Shown piece after piece: positions 20,794 to 30,131 of a stretch of 64,000 nt of DNA (position 1 is its first letter; the number at the start of each line of letters is the position of its first letter). Source of the stretch: Mesostigma viride. Taxonomy: Eukaryota > Streptophyta > Mesostigmatophyceae > Mesostigmatales > Mesostigmataceae. The stretch lies in NCBI GenBank assembly GCA_009746045.1, contig RPFO01000937.1, forward strand, positions 62,001-126,000. The letters run 5' to 3'. A program made the position numbers and the translations under genes. A model generated the notes under the pieces. That model had not been told where the DNA came from and searched no databases. It saw only the letters and a list, made by a program, of their open reading frames with translations.

Positions 20794-21657
20794 TTAAATG
20801 GGGAACCGCGTCGGGGGGTCGAGTTCCCGCAACTCGCGCTCGAACGCCGAGTGGGCGAACGCGAACATCGAAACCGGGAAGTGGCGCTGAGACAAGAGCG
20901 CCGTCATGTCGCCGAACGACGCCGGCCGGCCGGGCACGAACTCCTTTGAGTCGTCCCACAGGTCCACGTATCCCAGATCCTTGGGATGCACGCGGCCACT
21001 AGGACGGAACGGCGCGGCGACCGGGAACTTTACGTCTCTCGAATCCCTGTATTCCGCGTACTTGTCCGTCCAATCGTATCCCCCGTCCGTCGGAGACCCG
21101 TGGACGTAGGACACGTTCGCCCCGTACCCCCTCAAGTCCCCGAAGGTCGTCTCGGGGCGGGAGAGGGACGTCACCGCCGTGTACGGACACACGATCGCCG
21201 GCGTCCTCGGGATCATCACCCCGCGCTTCGGACCCTTCACGTACATCCCCAGGAGCTGGCAGAGGAGCGACCCGTCCGTGTGGTCGTACAAGAGGACGTT
21301 GCTGTTGTACACCAGCCCGGTGGTGCTGTACGGGAGCGGGTACGCGGCCGCGCATCCCGTGTAGGGACAATACGTGATGCTGTTCCCGACCACGTGGACG
21401 ACCTCGTGCTGTTCCATGATAGAGCGGGGGATGACCAGGAGAGAGGGGCCCACGGGCGTTACGATGACCTCGTCGACGGGAGACAGCACGGCCGGCGGCT
21501 GTTCGTTGATGAGCGGGTTCAAGATCGGAGGGACGCGATTGAGCGTGATCACGTTGCGCGGGTTCCCGAAACGCCCTCGGACGAGAGAGTCCATCCTTTC
21601 TAGTAAAGAGGGGGAGGAATATTCTCGCGCGTACTCGTCGACTTCACGAAATCGCAA
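20794..21657 (-). CDS. Hypothetical beta-rich viral protein
   Basis: 287 residues in the open frame. A start at 21594 (MDSLVRGRF) is an alternative to 21657. The sequence is rich in proline, tyrosine and beta-branched residues with several cysteines (YCPYTGC, VCPY), which suggests a beta-sandwich structural protein. Upstream on the same strand, the frame at 21844-21644 may be its true N-terminus if one or two bases are missing around 21660-21720, where a run AAATTTT occurs. No family is recognised. Confidence 0.5.
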   Translation of the reverse strand: MRFREVDEYAREYSSPSLLERMDSLVRGRFGNPRNVITLNRVPPILNPLINEQPPAVLSPVDEVIVTPVGPSLLVIPRSIMEQHEVVHVVGNSITYCPYTGCAAAYPLPYSTTGLVYNSNVLLYDHTDGSLLCQLLGMYVKGPKRGVMIPRTPAIVCPYTAVTSLSRPETTFGDLRGYGANVSYVHGSPTDGGYDWTDKYAEYRDSRDVKFPVAAPFRPSGRVHPKDLGYVDLWDDSKEFVPGRPASFGDMTALLSQRHFPVSMFAFAHSAFERELRELDPPTRFPI

Positions 21658-21844
21658 AATTTGGAGAACGTCGCGTCGCGGAAGAAGGGGAGACCGGACG
21701 CGCTCGCCATCTCGCGAAGGCGAGGTACAGGTTCAGCAGGTCGTCGCGGTAGTGACTCTCAAAGGCGTCCGGCAGATCGTCTCCGACGTACGCCTCCTCC
21801 AGTTCGCTGGACGGGTCGAAACACGGCAGTTCGAGAGTGTCCAT
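21644..21844 (-). CDS. Short acidic ORF, possibly the N-terminus of the next gene
   Basis: 66 codons starting MDTLELPCFD. The first ~45 residues are acidic (SSELEEAYVGDDL) and look natural; the last ~20 become arginine-rich, which suggests a lost frame. A shift near 21720 would connect it to the 20794-21657 frame. Confidence 0.4.
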   Translation of the reverse strand: MDTLELPCFDPSSELEEAYVGDDLPDAFESHYRDDLLNLYLAFARWRARPVSPSSATRRSPNFAIS

Positions 21845-22031
21845 CCTTATTCCGCGAGCAAGCGAGTGTAAGCGCCGCTAGGAGGGCGACGATCCAAAAG
21901 GGCAACAGCGTCTGATTGGTCCCGATTCCGAAGGGCAGCGGGCGTCCGTTCTCCTGGAACATACACCGCGGCCGGAAGACCAGCAACACGTAGGTGACGA
22001 AGAAATAAACGATCACCGAGAGACCGCGCAT
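21759..22031 (-). CDS. Small membrane protein with two transmembrane helices
   Basis: Open for 90 codons. Residues 1-20 (MRGLSVIVYFFVTYVLLVFR) and about 44-57 (LLPFWIVALLAALTLA) are hydrophobic. After residue about 60 the sequence turns basic and overlaps the next gene, so the real product probably ends near 21845 after a frameshift. Upstream, a TATAAGTACTTATA palindrome (22050-22061) could hold its promoter. Confidence 0.45.
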   Translation of the reverse strand: MRGLSVIVYFFVTYVLLVFRPRCMFQENGRPLPFGIGTNQTLLPFWIVALLAALTLACSRNKDGHSRTAVFRPVQRTGGGVRRRRSAGRL

Positions 22032-22068
22032 GTCGTCCGCGCTCCGTACAATAAGTACTTATACAATT

Positions 22069-22799
22069 TTAAACAATCGCCATCCGCTCATCCTCCTCCT
22101 TCACGCTGATGATGATCTCCGTCTCATCCGAGTTGCGCCGACACCTCCGCACTTCGAGTGTCTTCTCGGTTTTTTCCGGATGCTCGGCGGGATGGTCGGC
22201 CCGTCGGACACGAGCCGGTCTAGATCGAGTCGCAACACCTGCAGAAAGTCGAACGGGTTCATGCGGTGCTTCCTGTGTTTCGTCAACTCGGCGTCCACGG
22301 TGTGGTAGAACGCCGCGAATTTGTGGACCATTTGTTTGTGTTGCTCGGATTTTTGAGAGAAATGCAAAAAGTTTTGTATTCCGGAAAGGGCGCTCACGAG
22401 CATGCTCGCGGCCCCCACGCACATATCCATGTTCACGTTGGGGAACTTTCTCCCGCTGAACGCGAGCGTGCCCGCAGTCGCCGACAATACGATCGTGGGA
22501 ATGCCCAACAGATTGTAAAAGAACATGGCGCGGGTCGACGCCATCTCGTGCATCTGGCGATACGCGACGGCCTTCTGGCCCCACGCGAACACCAGGCGCT
22601 CGATTTTCGAGGTCCACAGGCGCTCCGGGTCGGAAGTCCCCCCGCTCCCTTTGTCACTCGAATCGTACGTGCTCTCTCGGACGACGCACTCTTCCTCCTC
22701 TCGGTCCTCTGACTTGTACAGCCCGGGGGGAGGACTGCTATCGAGTCGGCCCGGGACGTGGACCCTTAACGGTTTCTCCGGTTCGATTTCGGATGCCAT
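22069..22799 (-). CDS. SLATT/DUF4231-like membrane protein, frameshifted near C-terminus
   Basis: About 230-240 residues. After a charged N-terminus of 60 residues comes the arrangement W-G-x-K-A-x-A-Y-R-x-M-H, then two closely spaced hydrophobic helices (residues about 90-111 and 123-143), then a helical region. This is the layout of SLATT-type two-helix proteins, common in giant viruses and, in bacteria, linked to effector pores. The first frame ends at 22101; a shift in the run of six T at about 22171-22176 leads to a better C-terminus ending at 22069. Function in the virus is unknown. Confidence 0.6.
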
Positions 22800-22813
22800 T
22801 TCGTCCTTTCAGA

Positions 22814-23391
22814 CTATGGTTTGAAAATAACTTCGTTCGCCTGCCCCTTTTTGTAACGCACTTCCGACGCGTCGGCCTCCATCCTCGCGCACACGAACAG
22901 CAGGTCGGACATGCGGTTCATGAACGACAGGACTGCGCGTCGACGCGTCCCTCGTGCGTCGAGGCGAGGAACGCCACGGATCGTTCGGCGCGGCGGCACA
23001 CGGAGCGGGCCAGGTGCAAGCACGAGTTCGCCTCCCCGTCCCCGCCCGGGAGCACGAAGTTCCGTAACGGCGACAGGTCTTCGTCCATCATGTCGATCCA
23101 CGACTCGAGCGTCCTCACGCACTGTCCTTCCGGATCGAAACGGTTCCGGTGCGGTTGGCCGTCGGATGGAGTCGACAAGGCAGATCCGACGTCCAGGAGC
23201 CGTTTCTGTAGGAACGGCAGGATCTCCTGCTTGATCCGCTGATTCCTACAAAACACCCTGGCCAATCCGATGGCCGAGTTCAGTTCGTCCACATCGCCGA
23301 CAGCCTCCACGTACGAGTCGAACTTGTCGACGACGTCGCCCGTGAAGAGTCGGGTCTTCCCCAGATCGCCGTGTCGGGTGTAGATCGGCAT
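22814..23391 (-). CDS. ATP:cob(I)alamin adenosyltransferase (PduO/MMAB type), frameshifted near C-terminus
   Basis: Makes adenosylcobalamin from cob(I)alamin and ATP. From ATG 23391 the N-terminus reads MPIYTRHGDLGKTRLF, matching the family ATP-binding start (Y-T-R-x-G-D-x-G-x-T). DVDELNSAIGLAR and the GGDGEANSCLHLARSVCRRAERSV helix are also typical. The last conserved block, SFMNRMSDLLFVCAR, sits in another frame (ending 22814), so a one-base shift lies between about 22925 and 22960. Length (about 190 residues) is normal. It shares a short promoter region with the primase. It is the expected partner of the B12-dependent reductase at 34879-40730. Closest relatives could be bacterial or mitochondrial; I cannot tell. 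Confidence 0.85.
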
Positions 23392-23448
23392 TGGGAGGGT
23401 ATATATTCGCCTCGCGAGAAGAAAAAGTCCTCTCTCTGGACGACGACC
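23392..23448. promoter_or_regulatory. Bidirectional promoter with TATATATT
   Basis: The 57 bp between the adenosyltransferase start (23391, minus) and primase start (23449, plus) contain TATATATTC at 23400-23408, about ten bases from the minus-strand start. It is the only TATA-like site in the gap. Confidence 0.5.
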
Positions 23449-24875
23449 ATGGGTCCGTGGAGAGGCACCGCGGCCACGAACTGGCTCAAGGAGAGGGATT
23501 GTTTCGTCCAGCCGGGAGAGAAGTACACCCATCTGCTGCTAGACGGGTTCGAGGGCGGGCGGGCGGTGGTCGACCACGAGGACCTGCCCGCGTTCTACAA
23601 ACTCATCGCCAGCGACGCGAAGGCGGGCCGACCCAACTTCATCGTCGAGCAGAAATCGTTCCCCCTGTTCCCTTCTTCCTCGACCTGGACTGCGAGGACG
23701 ACGTCGACCTGACGGACGAGATCCTCGACAAGTGGATCCCCTTGATCCACGCGGCCGTCAAGGAGACCGTGACGGAGCGCGAGGACACGGACTTCATGAT
23801 GGTGATCTGCAGCGCGCCCACGAAGAGGAAACCGGACGGGAAAATCAAGACGGGGTTCCACTTGCACTGGCCCGGCGTCCCGATCAACAAGGCGAGGGCG
23901 CTGCAACTCAGGGGGTACATCCTATGCAAACTGCACGAGGCGTTCGGAGACAGGACGGGGAACTCGTGGAACGCCGTCGTGGACCCTTCGGTCATGATGG
24001 ACAACGGCCTGCGCATGCTGTTCTCGTTCAAATGCGTCCGCTGCACCGTGTGCCCCGAGAAACTGCGCAAGCTGGAGAAAGAGATCGAGGGCGGGTGCAA
24101 GGGCGGCTCGTCGACGGGGGCGTGTCCCTGCGTGTTCTGCGACGGCAAACGCAAGATACGGAGGGAGTGCGGGTGTACCTACGGCAAGATCCACGAGAAG
24201 CGACCGTACACGTACTTGCGCGAGCTCGACGGGGACGGCAACGTCGCGGAGGAGAGCGGCCAGCGCACTGCGTTGGAGCAATTGTTCCTGACGTCCGTCC
24301 GCACGTACGACGAGGTCATCAAGGAACCCGTGGAACTCGTGCCCCCGCCGTACTACGACGCCAAGCTCGTCGAGCTCCCGGGTGCGCGGAAAGGACGGGA
24401 CCGCGTACCCCAGGTCCGCACGTCCCACGCGTCGCCTCACAACGGCAACGCGCTGCCGCGAGACGGACGGCTGTACGCGGCCGTCAAGGAGGCGCTCCGC
24501 GGGATCCCCATCAGCAACGTGTTCAAGGAGGGCGAAGGGCAGTCGAGCGTCTACTGGGTCTGGAGTCGCTCGCACGTCTGCAAAAACGTGGACCGCGCCC
24601 ACGCCAACAACAACGTGTGGTTCGAGATCACTCGCAACGGCGTGTTCCAACGCTGTTTCGACGACGAATGTCGCGGGTTCCGGTCGGAGCCGAGTCCGAT
24701 CCCGTACGAGGTGTCGGTGCGCCTGTTCTCGACTACAACGCCGGAGTCCGGAGCCAAAAGGGAGTCAGCCATGACGACGGCCGCGCTGCGACTGGCGTAC
24801 TTGGTATCGTACGACCCCACGAAGGCGGCGACAGGGAAAAGAGCGAGAAGCCGGAAGGGCGCGAGGGACGAGTGA
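23449..24875 (+). CDS. Archaeo-eukaryotic primase with UL52-like zinc finger, frameshifted near N-terminus
   Basis: Synthesises RNA or DNA primers for viral replication. The first frame (MGPWRGTAATNWLKERDCF) runs to about 23670 and then shifts into the long frame to 24875; the shift is just before the FFLDLDCE catalytic segment. Visible AEP features are the D-x-D pair (LDLDCE), the H-containing KTGFHLHWP strand, and a later VVDPSVMMDNGLRMLFSFKC segment with the third acidic and basic positions. Near the C-terminus C-x-N-x-D-R-x-H-x(~16)-C-x4-C matches the herpesvirus UL52-type zinc motif found in giant-virus primases. About 475 residues. The last ~140 bp overlap the convergent gene. Confidence 0.82.
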
Positions 24876-25548
24876 GGAAGCCCCGGTCCTCAACGTCCCC
24901 CGACTTGTTCTCCAACAGGATAGGAACGCCCCCCGCCACGTAGGACATGTGAGACGGGGCTCCGCGGGGAAGGAACAGCATGTTGTGACTCTCCATGCCC
25001 CTGTGATCCGCGTTGCTTTCCAAGAACGATAGGCACTTAATAAACGTATGAATGTAATAACTTCCCACACTCGGAAAGTTCATGTCCGCCAACTGCCTCG
25101 CGTACTCCATCCTGTCCAAGAACGGGCGATGCAATAATGAGTGACGCGCGAACGCGAGACAGTCGTGCACGTAGAACACGGAACGGCCCAGAGGGTCCCT
25201 TCCGAGCACTCCGGCCGCGACGGTGCCCTTGAACAGTTTGGTCTTGAAAGGCGGCATCCGTACGATCGACACGTTCCGATCCCCGTGCACGATCGCGCAG
25301 ACCGTACGACCGCCGCGAACGCGGACCAACGCCAGGAGACAGTACTCGCCCTTCCGCAATTCCGTCACGACGTAGTCGTCGTTCCCGAGCTCGGCCACGA
25401 GGTCTTTGGTCTTGTTCACCACCTTGATAAAGGGGCGAGGGAGGTCGTGGTAGCGACACACGCCCTCGACGGAACGCAAGACGTCGCGGGTCTCGCGGGG
25501 AGACGCATCGCGCGGCAGGACGAGAGGGACGGGGAGAAACGCGGCCAT
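24733..25548 (-). CDS. Capping-enzyme-like nucleotidyltransferase fold, catalytic lysine motif degraded
   Basis: 271 residues from ATG 25548. The order of segments recalls the nucleotidyltransferase domain of mRNA capping enzymes: VVTELRKGEYCLLAL where motif I (K-x-D-G) would be; FKGTVAAGVL where motif III (GTxxDGE) would be; FYVHDCLAF for the following strand; PFLDRMEYARQL for the next helix; and VPILLENKSGD where the C-terminal lysine motif would be. The motif I lysine-x-aspartate-glycine is not intact and the acidic residue of motif III is missing, so the protein is probably not an active guanylyltransferase. The last ~45 residues overlap the primase gene and look like shadow sequence. The fold call is tentative. 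Confidence 0.45.
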   Translation of the reverse strand: MAAFLPVPLVLPRDASPRETRDVLRSVEGVCRYHDLPRPFIKVVNKTKDLVAELGNDDYVVTELRKGEYCLLALVRVRGGRTVCAIVHGDRNVSIVRMPPFKTKLFKGTVAAGVLGRDPLGRSVFYVHDCLAFARHSLLHRPFLDRMEYARQLADMNFPSVGSYYIHTFIKCLSFLESNADHRGMESHNMLFLPRGAPSHMSYVAGGVPILLENKSGDVEDRGFLTRPSRPSGFSLFSLSPPSWGRTIPSTPVAARPSSWLTPFWLRTPAL

Positions 25549-25650
25549 ACTAGCACCGTGCGCTTTTTTTCGGTCCCCGTTACGCGCGCGTTCTCGGGAG
25601 AAAATTTGTTTGGGGGCGGAAAGGAGGACGAATCGGGACGAGCGGAGGTC

Positions 25651-26198
25651 ATGGAGTTGTTGGAGCGTTCGCTCGTGCGTTTCTTCGGGGACGCGCGGCA
25701 CTTTGACGTGCTGTTCGGGATCTGCGGACACAAGGAGTCGGAGCCGAAGAACGAGCTCGTCTCCCTGCGCGTGTTGGAGTGGCTCGTGACGAACTACGCG
25801 AGGATCCACAACGTCGAGTACCTTACGCCGGTCGAGAACGCCCCCTTCAACCTGTACATGTCCTACCGCGAACATCTGGACTTTTACTCGAAGAAGATGT
25901 TCGACCCTTTCGCGCGTCGGAAGAAGACCCCCTCGCCCACGGCGACCGCGTCGTGCAGACGACCCCGGGACAGATGAACTTCTTCCGATGGGCGATCACG
26001 AACGGGGTCGTGGACTACGCCGTGCGCAACATCGCGGAGATTCGCGGGGAGCTGCCCAAGTGCCACCACAACAACGGGCGCGCCATCCGCGTGACCGTGG
26101 TCAAGCGGACGAGGAAGCGGTGCCGCGCGGCCGACCTCGGGTCGATCGTGCGTCCCAAGGTCATTACCCGCAGACGGTTCCTGATCCGGTTCAAATAG
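25651..26198 (+). CDS. Conserved giant-virus protein with GQxNFFRWxIxNxVxxY signature, frameshifted
   Basis: The first frame (ATG 25651) encodes an N-terminal helical part ending FYSKKMFDPFARRKK. The second frame continues with TTPGQMNFFRWAITNGVVDYAVRNIAEIRGEL and a basic C-terminus to 26198. The junction lies at the C-rich run near 25928-25940. Giant viruses commonly have a protein with a T-x-G-Q-x-N-F-F-x-W-x-I-x-N motif after a basic stretch; its function is not known to me, and the basic character fits nucleic-acid binding. About 182 residues. Confidence 0.55.
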
Positions 26199-26230
26199 TT
26201 TTCGAAGGGAGATCGTAGGGTAAGTGGGCC

Positions 26231-26725
26231 ATGTCTCTGCTGGTCTCGAAGGCGTACGACTGGCTGGTCACGCGCCCTTTGCGGGAGCTGTTCATGAAGG
26301 GGCCGACTGTCGGCGCGTTCGGGTTCTGGATGAGCATGAAGGAGAGCGACATCTGCGCGGCCATGACGAGGACGACGTCGGACATCTGGGACAACAACCC
26401 CGGCCATTGTCGCGACGTCATCGACAGCCGATTCGAGAGCGTGCACGTCGTCGTGCGGACGTTCATGACGTGGTTCGCTCTGCTCATGATCGCGAACGCG
26501 GTCGTGCGCCAAGCCGTCCGCATCCCGTCTCGTGTGTTGCGGTCAGTTACCTGTCGCCCGCGGTCTCCTCGCGTCGTGGTGATCGACGTCGACGCCGTTC
26601 GATCGCGAGCGTTGCCGCCAGGCGGACTTGACGCCCAAGAGGGCGAGGGAGCCGGTCGCGGGCGCCAGAAGCATCTTGAGAAGGTCGGGGATCTGGCCTC
26701 CGACGAGCACGGACACGTAGGCTAG
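26231..26725 (+). CDS. Membrane protein of unknown function
   Basis: 164 codons from ATG 26231. The first ~100 residues appear real: an amphipathic start (MSLLVSKAYDWLVTRP), a middle with one cysteine pair, and a hydrophobic helix at about 76-93 (FMTWFALLMIANAVV). The last ~60 residues overlap the convergent gene at 26543-26776 and are probably not translated in this frame, so the true stop may be near 26540 after a shift. Confidence 0.5.
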   Translation: MSLLVSKAYDWLVTRPLRELFMKGPTVGAFGFWMSMKESDICAAMTRTTSDIWDNNPGHCRDVIDSRFESVHVVVRTFMTWFALLMIANAVVRQAVRIPSRVLRSVTCRPRSPRVVVIDVDAVRSRALPPGGLDAQEGEGAGRGRQKHLEKVGDLASDEHGHVG

Positions 26726-26776
26726 ACTGAAGTAGAGTCCGACGAGGACGAGAAGCACCGCCAGGAAGAAACTCAT
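26543..26776 (-). CDS. Small membrane protein with two hydrophobic segments
   Basis: 77 residues beginning MSFFLAVLLVLVGLYFSLAY, followed by a second moderately hydrophobic stretch (LLKMLLAPATGSLALLGV), then a basic tail. It lies tail-to-tail with 26231-26725. No family is recognised. The 214 bp between this gene and the fibre gene at 26991 hold no further gene that I can see. Confidence 0.5.
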   Translation of the reverse strand: MSFFLAVLLVLVGLYFSLAYVSVLVGGQIPDLLKMLLAPATGSLALLGVKSAWRQRSRSNGVDVDHHDARRPRATGN

Positions 26777-26990
26777 CGTGTCATAAAACGATTTGGGATA
26801 TTAACTCGGACCCGCCGCGGTGACGGCGACGGTATGACACAGCTGATCGTATCGGTTCCAGTCAGCGCCGTGTCGTGTCGGCTAAGGCGTTAGGAGCGAC
26901 AACTTGAAGCCTACCCTCCGGTGACCGACCGCGTTGATTCGTTATCCTAATAAAACAATTTTCTTCGTGACCAACTATAGACCCGTAAAC

Positions 26991-29900
26991 ATGACCACTT
27001 CTCTCAAGGACATGGGCGTGGGCAGGCTCAAGAAGCTGTACACCGAGGAGATCGAGTCCGACCCGACCAACACGACGTCGGGGGTGACGATCGTGTCGCA
27101 GGGTAAGATCGATATCGTGCCGAACGTGTCCGGCGGCAACGACGCCACTCGGACCAACCCCGTGCTCGATCCTGACAACACGGTCGTGATCCACGGCAAC
27201 ATGCGCGTCATGGGGTCCATGAGCACGGACAAGGGCATGTTGCAGACCGCGGATTACACGAAGAACAGTACGACGACCGAAACGAACAACTCGCTCCTCA
27301 AGTCCACGACCAACCACCTCCTGCTCATGCCCTTCGACGCGACGAAGGAGGTCATCGTGCAGGACTCGCGGTTCGTCGCGCACCGCTCGGCGAAGGAGAT
27401 CACCGGCTCGACCGCGGTCGTCCCGACCCCCGACAGCTTCTCCGTGCGAGCCGAGAGGGAAACCGACCCCGTGAACCAGGAAATCGCGATGGGGCTCGTA
27501 TTCCATCAGGGTACCGGTTTCACGACCGCCGGCACGGCCCAGACGCAATGGCGCGGCGTCATCGACTCGGGGGCCGTGGACATGGAGCTGAGGTCGAGCA
27601 CCCAGTTGCGCGTGTCCGCGGACAAATCGTCGGGGGGCGAGGTGCGCGTGGGAGCCGGGTCGGCGATCACGATCGCCCCGGCCATCGCGGCCGAGGGCGC
27701 GGACCCTCTCACGAAACTCGTCCTGCAGGTGCCCGCGACCGACGCGGCGGCGGAAAAGGTGACCACCAATTTTACGCTCGCGCAGGCCGGCGTGCCGACG
27801 GAGACGCGCCAGGCTCACACCTACTCCGCCGACGCGGTCACGGTCATGAGCAAGAAGGGGCTCGGTAACACGGGAAACGGCGGAAACCTCTGGATCACGG
27901 GTGACACGGCCGTCGCCGGCAGCAGCGTGGCCGTCGAGAAGGTGAAGTTCGTCGACTCGAGCGTGTCGACCACGAACCCTACCCTCTCGCTGTCCGCCGC
28001 GTCGAATGTGACCATCGCGGCAGACCTGGTCCTGAAGAGCCCGGACGTGGACGTCGGCGGCAAGATCGCGACGTCGAGCGGGGATCTGTTCCTCAACCCC
28101 GCGAGCGGGGTCGTCAAGGTGAACGGCAACGTGCAGGTGGACGGGACGCTGACGAGCGTGAACACGACGGTGTTGAACTCGGTCATCATGGAGAAGACCC
28201 TGAGCCTCGCGAACACCCAAAACACGACGGTCGCAACCTGGGCATTCGACGGAAACTCGGCGACGAGCGCGCCGACCACAGCGAACCCGACGGGCGTGCC
28301 GATTACGTTCACGACGGGCAAGGCTAGCATCTCGAACGGCGCCCTGATCCTGCCGGGAGGGGCCACTCCCACCACCAACGCGGCGGCGACGGCGGCCAAC
28401 GTTTCCGCCTTCCCGACGGGCACCCAGTCGTACGAGATCTCATTCAACATTTCGTACAATGGCGTACCGGTCAGCGGTGCCGCACGGTTCGGCGGTTGTT
28501 TTCGTACGGTACTCTGATATGTAACTGGTACGGAGACGGTAAGATCGAGGCGACCGCCGGTGGAGTGACACTCGCGACGCCCGTGAACACGCTCGCGATG
28601 GCCGCGTTGACGCAGAAGAAGTACAAGGTCACGATGAGGCGGACGTACGTCGATGCTCCGTTGAACTCTCTGTCGACCTTTGAAATATTCGTCGACGGCG
28701 TCCAAAAGAGCGTCTCCACGGGCACCGGCCTCGCGACCCACTCGCTGTCAAGCCCCGCCCTCGTCCTGGGCAACGACGGCACGGGGTACCTTGTCCCGCT
28801 GACTTCGACGACGTGCGCATCGAGCTCGTGAGCCCGCCGACGAACGTGAACGCCGACGGCGCGGGGCTCGTCGTCGCGGGCGACGCGGCGATCAACAGCA
28901 AGGCCGCCGAACGATCGATCACGTGGAAGAAAAACGTCGCGCAAGAGCTGGGCGATAACACCGGGTCGTACTGGCACATCAAGGGCGGTCAGCTGATGTT
29001 CTCGCGTCTGATCGACACCACGAAGAGGAAGGCTCCCGGGACCAACGTGCTCCTCAGCAGCCTGCCCACAAAGGGCGCGTCGACCGAATCCAACATGTGG
29101 ACGCTGGCGACGAACGGGACCGCCGCGACGGGAACCGCCGTGCTCACGTACGCGTCGACTCCCACGGGCGCGGCGTCTCACACGGGCGGATATTTTCAGA
29201 CTAACTACGGAACGGGACGGTGACCGTCCTATTATAGCGCCACGAACATCGGGAGGGCGACGGGCGGTTACGAGATCCTCGTCACCGGGATCGTGAAGCC
29301 GTTCACCTCCCTGTCGACGGCGACGGGCGGAGACGTCGGCACCGGGGCGGGAGCCGCGATGACGGCCCCGTTCCTGTGCGGCGTCGCGAACTCGACAAAC
29401 ACGAACGCCAACATGGCCGAACTGTTAACCATCGGCAAGGACGGGACGGCCGGAAGTTACGTGAGCGTGTGGGCGTGGCGAGGCGGCAGGCTCCTCATGT
29501 TCACGGGCAACCACTACACCGAGACCGCGGGGATCGTCGTTGGGGCGAGCGAGTTCGTCCTCGGCGTCCTCTTGTCCTCCTCGGGACCGGTGCTGTACGT
29601 GAACGGGGCGCCGGCGACGATGACGACTGCCGGATGGCGCACCATAACGGCGAACGCCTCGTTTACCGGCGTGACCGGCGTGTCGCTGAGCGCAACCGGC
29701 GCCGACGCGGGATCTATCTGGGCGCTAGGAGCGCGTACCAGACGGCCACTTCGCCCAACCCTTTCAACATCGGATTCAAGAACTGGCGCGTCGTGGACAC
29801 ACTTGCCGCGGGGGGGGCGACGCCCACGATGACCCCGCCCCAGATCATGTACACGCAGCTGTACCGGTACGCGGACGAGTACGACTCGGAACCGCTCATG

Positions 29901-30104
29901 GTGACGTACGGCTTCCGCATCGGAGACGACGAGACGCTCCAGATCGTGAAGACGCAAGGGTCGGCGACCACGACCACCCTCCTCGGCAACCCGATGCCCG
30001 CGAGCGACAACATAAGCGGGACCGCTCTCGATGGGAACTCGATGGGAACGGTCGAGGACGGCACGGTGAACGTCGTGTTGGAGCTGCTGAACAAGGTTTC
30101 GTAA
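26991..30104 (+). CDS. Fibre-like surface protein, copy 1, multiple frameshifts
   Basis: ATG 26991 follows CTATAG by a few bases. The product, about 1,030 residues, is split over five frames (breaks near 28490, 28805, 29220-29290, 29720). It is rich in Thr, Ser, Ala, Gly and Asn. The start (LKDMGVGRLKKLYTEEI) and the block YTKNSTTTETNN...LLLMPFDATKEVIVQDSRFVAH recur almost unchanged in the neighbour gene. A NADGAGLVVAGDAAINSKAAERSITW module resembles repeats of phage and giant-virus tail-fibre proteins, and segments near 28200-28800 resemble LamG/concanavalin-like sugar-binding folds. Probably a virion fibre or adhesin. Frameshifts make translation of the full length doubtful. Confidence 0.6.
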
Positions 30105-30131
30105 AATCTCTGCGTCCAACTCTATACGGAC

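Noticed and set aside
20794-21657. Major capsid protein
   Set aside because: Beta-rich, but too short and without the double jelly-roll landmarks; no capsid protein was recognised in the window.
26777-26990. tRNA or other RNA gene in the gap before the fibre genes
   Set aside because: No cloverleaf or B-box-like pattern could be supported by eye.
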